Source: Acanthamoeba sp. SK_2022b
Taxonomy: Eukaryota > Discosea > Longamoebia > Acanthamoebidae
DNA: 34,992 bases
NCBI GenBank assembly: GCA_027943245.1
Contig: JANDJZ010000566.1
Coordinates: 1-34,992, forward strand
Direction: 5' to 3'
Part shown: piece by piece, positions 32,631 through 34,992 of the stretch
How the letters are laid out: each line of letters starts with the position of its first letter
How positions within the stretch are numbered: position 1 is the stretch's first letter
Notes under the pieces: model-generated
The model's database searches: none
What the model was told of the DNA's origin: nothing
What the model saw: the letters and a program-made list of their open reading frames with translations, nothing else
Made by a program: the position numbers and the translations under genes

Positions 32631-33547
32631 GCTTCCTCCCCGTGCTGCGCCGGTTCTTCCCGTAAGCCGGACAGCGCGGCGCGCTCCAGCACCAGCCGGG
32701 CGCGTTCAATCACCGGGCTGTCGACCATTTTTCCGTTGAGCGACACCACGCCGCGCCCTTCCCGCTCCGCCGCTTCGGCGGCGTCCACCACCCGCTGCGC
32801 GTGCGCCACCTCTTTGGCGGTCGGCGCGTACAGGTTGTGCAGCAGCTCAATCTGGCGCGGGTTGATCAGCGATTTGCCGTCGAAGCCGAGCTGTTTGATC
32901 AGCGCCGCTTCCTGCAGGAAGCCGGCCTCGTTATTGGCGTCGGAGTAGACGGTGTCGAACGCCTGAATGCCGGCGGCGCGCGCCGCCTGCAGCAGCGAAC
33001 AGCGGGCGAACAGCAGCTCGATGCCCTCCGGCGAGCGCTCGGTGCGCAGGTTGCGCACGTAGTCTTCCGCCCCCAGCGCGATGCCGATAAGCCGCGGCGA
33101 AGCGTGCGCGATCGCCACCGCATTGGTGATGCCCTGCGCCGATTCGATCGCCGCCAGCAGCCCGGTGCTGCCGACCGGCCGCCCGCAGGCCGCTTCGATG
33201 GCGGCAATCTCGCGCTCCATGTCGACAACGTCCTGCGCGCTGTCGGTCTTCGGCAGGCGCACGATGTCCACGCCGCCGCGCACCACCGCCTGCAGGTCCG
33301 CCAGGCCGTAGGCGGAGTCGAGCGCATTGACGCGCACGATGGTTTCCACCTCCTGGTACAGCGGGTGCTGCAGCGCGTGGTACACCAGCCGGCGCGCCGC
33401 GTCTTTTTCACGCAGGATCACCGAGTCTTCCAGATCGAACATCAGCGCATCGGCCTGGTAGATAAAGGCGTTGCTGACCATCGCCGCGTTGGCGCCGGGG
33501 ACGAACAACATGCTGCGGCGCAGCCGGGTTTTATTCAGCGTTTTCAT
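32627..33547 (-). CDS. citE: Citrate lyase beta subunit (citryl-ACP lyase) CitE
   Basis: 306 residues (E. coli 302) of the CitE/HpcH TIM-barrel family. It cleaves citryl-ACP into oxaloacetate and acetyl-ACP. Signature parts are [32 protein letters not shown] with the catalytic/metal-binding acidic residues, [34 protein letters not shown] and [22 protein letters not shown]. The ATG at 33547 fits the family length. It overlaps citD by 17 bp and is in turn overlapped by the citF start. Confidence 0.96.
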   Translation of the reverse strand: MKTLNKTRLRRSMLFVPGANAAMVSNAFIYQADALMFDLEDSVILREKDAARRLVYHALQHPLYQEVETIVRVNALDSAYGLADLQAVVRGGVDIVRLPKTDSAQDVVDMEREIAAIEAACGRPVGSTGLLAAIESAQGITNAVAIAHASPRLIGIALGAEDYVRNLRTERSPEGIELLFARCSLLQAARAAGIQAFDTVYSDANNEAGFLQEAALIKQLGFDGKSLINPRQIELLHNLYAPTAKEVAHAQRVVDAAEAAEREGRGVVSLNGKMVDSPVIERARLVLERAALSGLREEPAQHGEEA

Positions 33548-33839
33548 CTTTCGCCTCCCACGGCAGCTGGCCGCCCTCACAGGCGCGCATCAGCGCGGTT
33601 TCCAGCCGGGCGCGCAGCACGCAGTCCAGCGCCCCCTTGTCGTCGACGATCACCTGCACCGGCTCCACCTCATAGCGCTGCAGCACCTCCAGCAGGGTGT
33701 GGCGGATCGCCGCGCCGAACTGTTTTTCCACGCTGCTGGCGATCAACAGATCGTGCTGCGGCCCCTCGGCGGGCGCGATGCGCACCATGACATCGCTGGA
33801 TTCCAGCGTGCCGGCCATTGCTTCTCGGATAATTTTCAT
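33531..33839 (-). CDS. citD: Citrate lyase gamma subunit (acyl carrier protein) CitD
   Basis: 102 residues. It carries the phosphoribosyl-dephospho-CoA group through which acetyl and citryl groups are shuttled. The modified serine is Ser14 in E. coli and Klebsiella, and counting from the ATG at 33839 ([14 protein letters not shown]) Ser falls at position 14, which supports this start over the ATG at 33842. [19 protein letters not shown] and [16 protein letters not shown] are the conserved core. The stop of citC overlaps the start codons, so translation is coupled. Confidence 0.95.
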   Translation of the reverse strand: MKIIREAMAGTLESSDVMVRIAPAEGPQHDLLIASSVEKQFGAAIRHTLLEVLQRYEVEPVQVIVDDKGALDCVLRARLETALMRACEGGQLPWEAKDENAE

Positions 33840-34909
33840 CATTCACCTGATTGTGCGGACTCAAAAGGATGCGGGGCCGCCTTGGCCCGGCGCTGCGTTT
33901 GCAGATCCTGCAGGTAGTACAGGGTGTCCGGCGGCACCAGCGGCGCGGCGGCGTGGAAGTCCCCCGCCGCCAGCAGCTTGCGCACCCAGGAGGCGGAGAT
34001 CGCCGTGCCCTGATATTGCAAACGCTCGATTTCCACCAGCGCGATCGGCGGGCTGGGCAGCGCCGGCGTTTCCAGCCAGTAGCGCATGTCGCGGTTGTAT
34101 TTCGCGGTCACCGCGCAGAACGGCTCGTTGCCGACAAAGCGGTGGGTAATGCCCAGCGCGGGCGCCAGATACTGGCGGAAGATCTTCAGATCGATTTCGG
34201 TGTAACAGTCGTCGGCCACGCCCTGATCCTTGATGAAGTAACAGGGGAAGGTGGCGCGCGAGATCACGTACTGCGAGCCTTCGTGTACCGTGAGGTTGGG
34301 GATATCGGCGGTGCCGGCCAGCACCAGCCGGCGGCGGTCTTCATAGCTGAAGCGCGAGGTGTTTTCCTTCACTAAAAACAGGTGCAGCCAGTCGCAGCGT
34401 TTGGCCGCCTGACGCACCAGATACTGATGCCCGCGGGTGAAGGGATTGGCGTTCATCACGATGCTGCCGATGGTGTCGCCCGGCCGGCGCTGGCTCGCCA
34501 GCTGGGCGGCGTAGCGCTTCAGGCGGCACGGGCTGTTTTCCATCAGCACCACGATGCCCGGCACGGTGGCGATCGGGTAGAAACCGCACTGGCGGAACAG
34601 CGGCTCGTTCTGCACCTTGGTGTAGATAAACAGCTGAGTGTGGTGGCGCTCGTAGGCCAGGTTCACCAGCTCGGTCGCCAGCGCCAGCGCCAACCCTTCG
34701 CCGCGCATCAGCGGGCTGATGGCGACGCATTTGATAATATTGTCGGCGATGCCGCCGCAGGCGACCAATTTGTCGTGCTGGGTAACGGTAATAAATATTT
34801 CAACCGTGGTGTCGATATTCAGATCGTTACTGCGCAAGAAGGCGCTTATTTCCGAAATCGCTTTATGATCCGATCGCTTTACCCGATTAAATACGGCATC
34901 GCCTAACAT
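33839..34909 (-). CDS. citC: [Citrate (pro-3S)-lyase] ligase CitC
   Basis: 356 residues (E. coli 352). It acetylates and thereby activates the citrate lyase prosthetic group using acetate and ATP. An N-terminal GNAT-like region (about 1-130, with [31 protein letters not shown]) is followed by a nucleotidyltransferase domain with [18 protein letters not shown], the HxGH-like motif, and [24 protein letters not shown] late [10 protein letters not shown] matches the ISxSxVR end motif of such domains. First gene of the citCDEFXGT operon. Confidence 0.95.
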   Translation of the reverse strand: MLGDAVFNRVKRSDHKAISEISAFLRSNDLNIDTTVEIFITVTQHDKLVACGGIADNIIKCVAISPLMRGEGLALALATELVNLAYERHHTQLFIYTKVQNEPLFRQCGFYPIATVPGIVVLMENSPCRLKRYAAQLASQRRPGDTIGSIVMNANPFTRGHQYLVRQAAKRCDWLHLFLVKENTSRFSYEDRRRLVLAGTADIPNLTVHEGSQYVISRATFPCYFIKDQGVADDCYTEIDLKIFRQYLAPALGITHRFVGNEPFCAVTAKYNRDMRYWLETPALPSPPIALVEIERLQYQGTAISASWVRKLLAAGDFHAAAPLVPPDTLYYLQDLQTQRRAKAAPHPFESAQSGE

Positions 34910-34992
34910 AACACGCTCTCTGGGTTAACTGGCAAACAACAAATTAAATACAAAAAGGCATTTTAATTAACATCAACAAGGGTAATTAAAAC
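34910..34992 (-). promoter_or_regulatory. A+T-rich control region upstream of citC
   Basis: The remaining 83 bp are strongly A+T-rich compared with the operon. In E. coli and Klebsiella the citC promoter is activated by the CitA-CitB two-component system and by CRP. The region is consistent with CitB binding, but no specific site can be assigned from the sequence. Confidence 0.4.

Noticed and set aside
30438..32948. 836-codon plus-strand open frame opposite citG, citX, citF and citE
   Set aside because: Antisense shadow caused by the GC-rich third-codon bias of the cit genes. It lacks any recognisable domain and a start signal.
1..34992. CRISPR array or prophage structural genes
   Set aside because: No regularly spaced short repeats and no phage structural or lysis genes were seen anywhere in the window.

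Overview
The window is about 35 kb of high-GC enterobacterial chromosome. Gene content (opgB, amn, nac next to tRNA-Asn, alkB, agp, citCDEFXGT, entC/entA and an EntD-type phosphopantetheinyl transferase) and GC-rich codon use point to Serratia, most likely close to S. marcescens. That assignment is an inference from protein resemblance.

Layout. 1-1.8 kb: end of an ABC importer operon (ATPase tail, permease, NMT1/ThiY-like binding protein). 1.8-2.5 kb: a convergent binding-protein-like gene without a signal peptide. 2.8-5.1 kb: opgB (osmoregulated periplasmic glucan modification). 5.2-6.7 kb: amn. 6.7-7.7 kb: nac, with a good sigma-54 promoter candidate. 8.0 kb: tRNA-Asn(GTT) with promoter and terminator.

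8.13-11.55 kb is an accessory insert. It is bounded by two 65-bp direct copies of the 3' end of ydcZ. It holds a chimeric tsgA'-'ydcZ remnant, a broken IS3-family (IS2-group) element that interrupts a decayed IS256-family transposase, and a low-GC pair of divergently oriented unknown genes, one of them a secreted protein with YD-like repeats. This is the most unusual part of the window.

11.5-16 kb: ydcZ and an MnaT-type acetyltransferase facing an XRE-cupin regulator, a DUF2623 gene, a nitroreductase, a LysR regulator and a divergent flavin reductase. 16-19.2 kb: an LPS outer-core patch (GT9 heptosyltransferase, O-antigen ligase, WaaZ-like protein). 19.4-20.4 kb: a small secreted Cys-containing protein and a HigBA-like toxin-antitoxin pair. 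20.4-23.7 kb: AlaX-type editing protein, LysR regulator, alkB and a RarD-like permease.

23.7-26.7 kb: an iron-regulated set, all on the minus strand: an EntD/PswP-type phosphopantetheinyl transferase, Fur-box-controlled entC and entA. entB and entE are not present here, so 2,3-dihydroxybenzoate synthesis must rely on genes elsewhere. 26.8-28.1 kb: agp, with a PhoB-box-like repeat upstream. 28.2-34.9 kb: the complete anaerobic citrate fermentation operon citC-D-E-F-X-G-T on the minus strand, in the same order as in E. coli.
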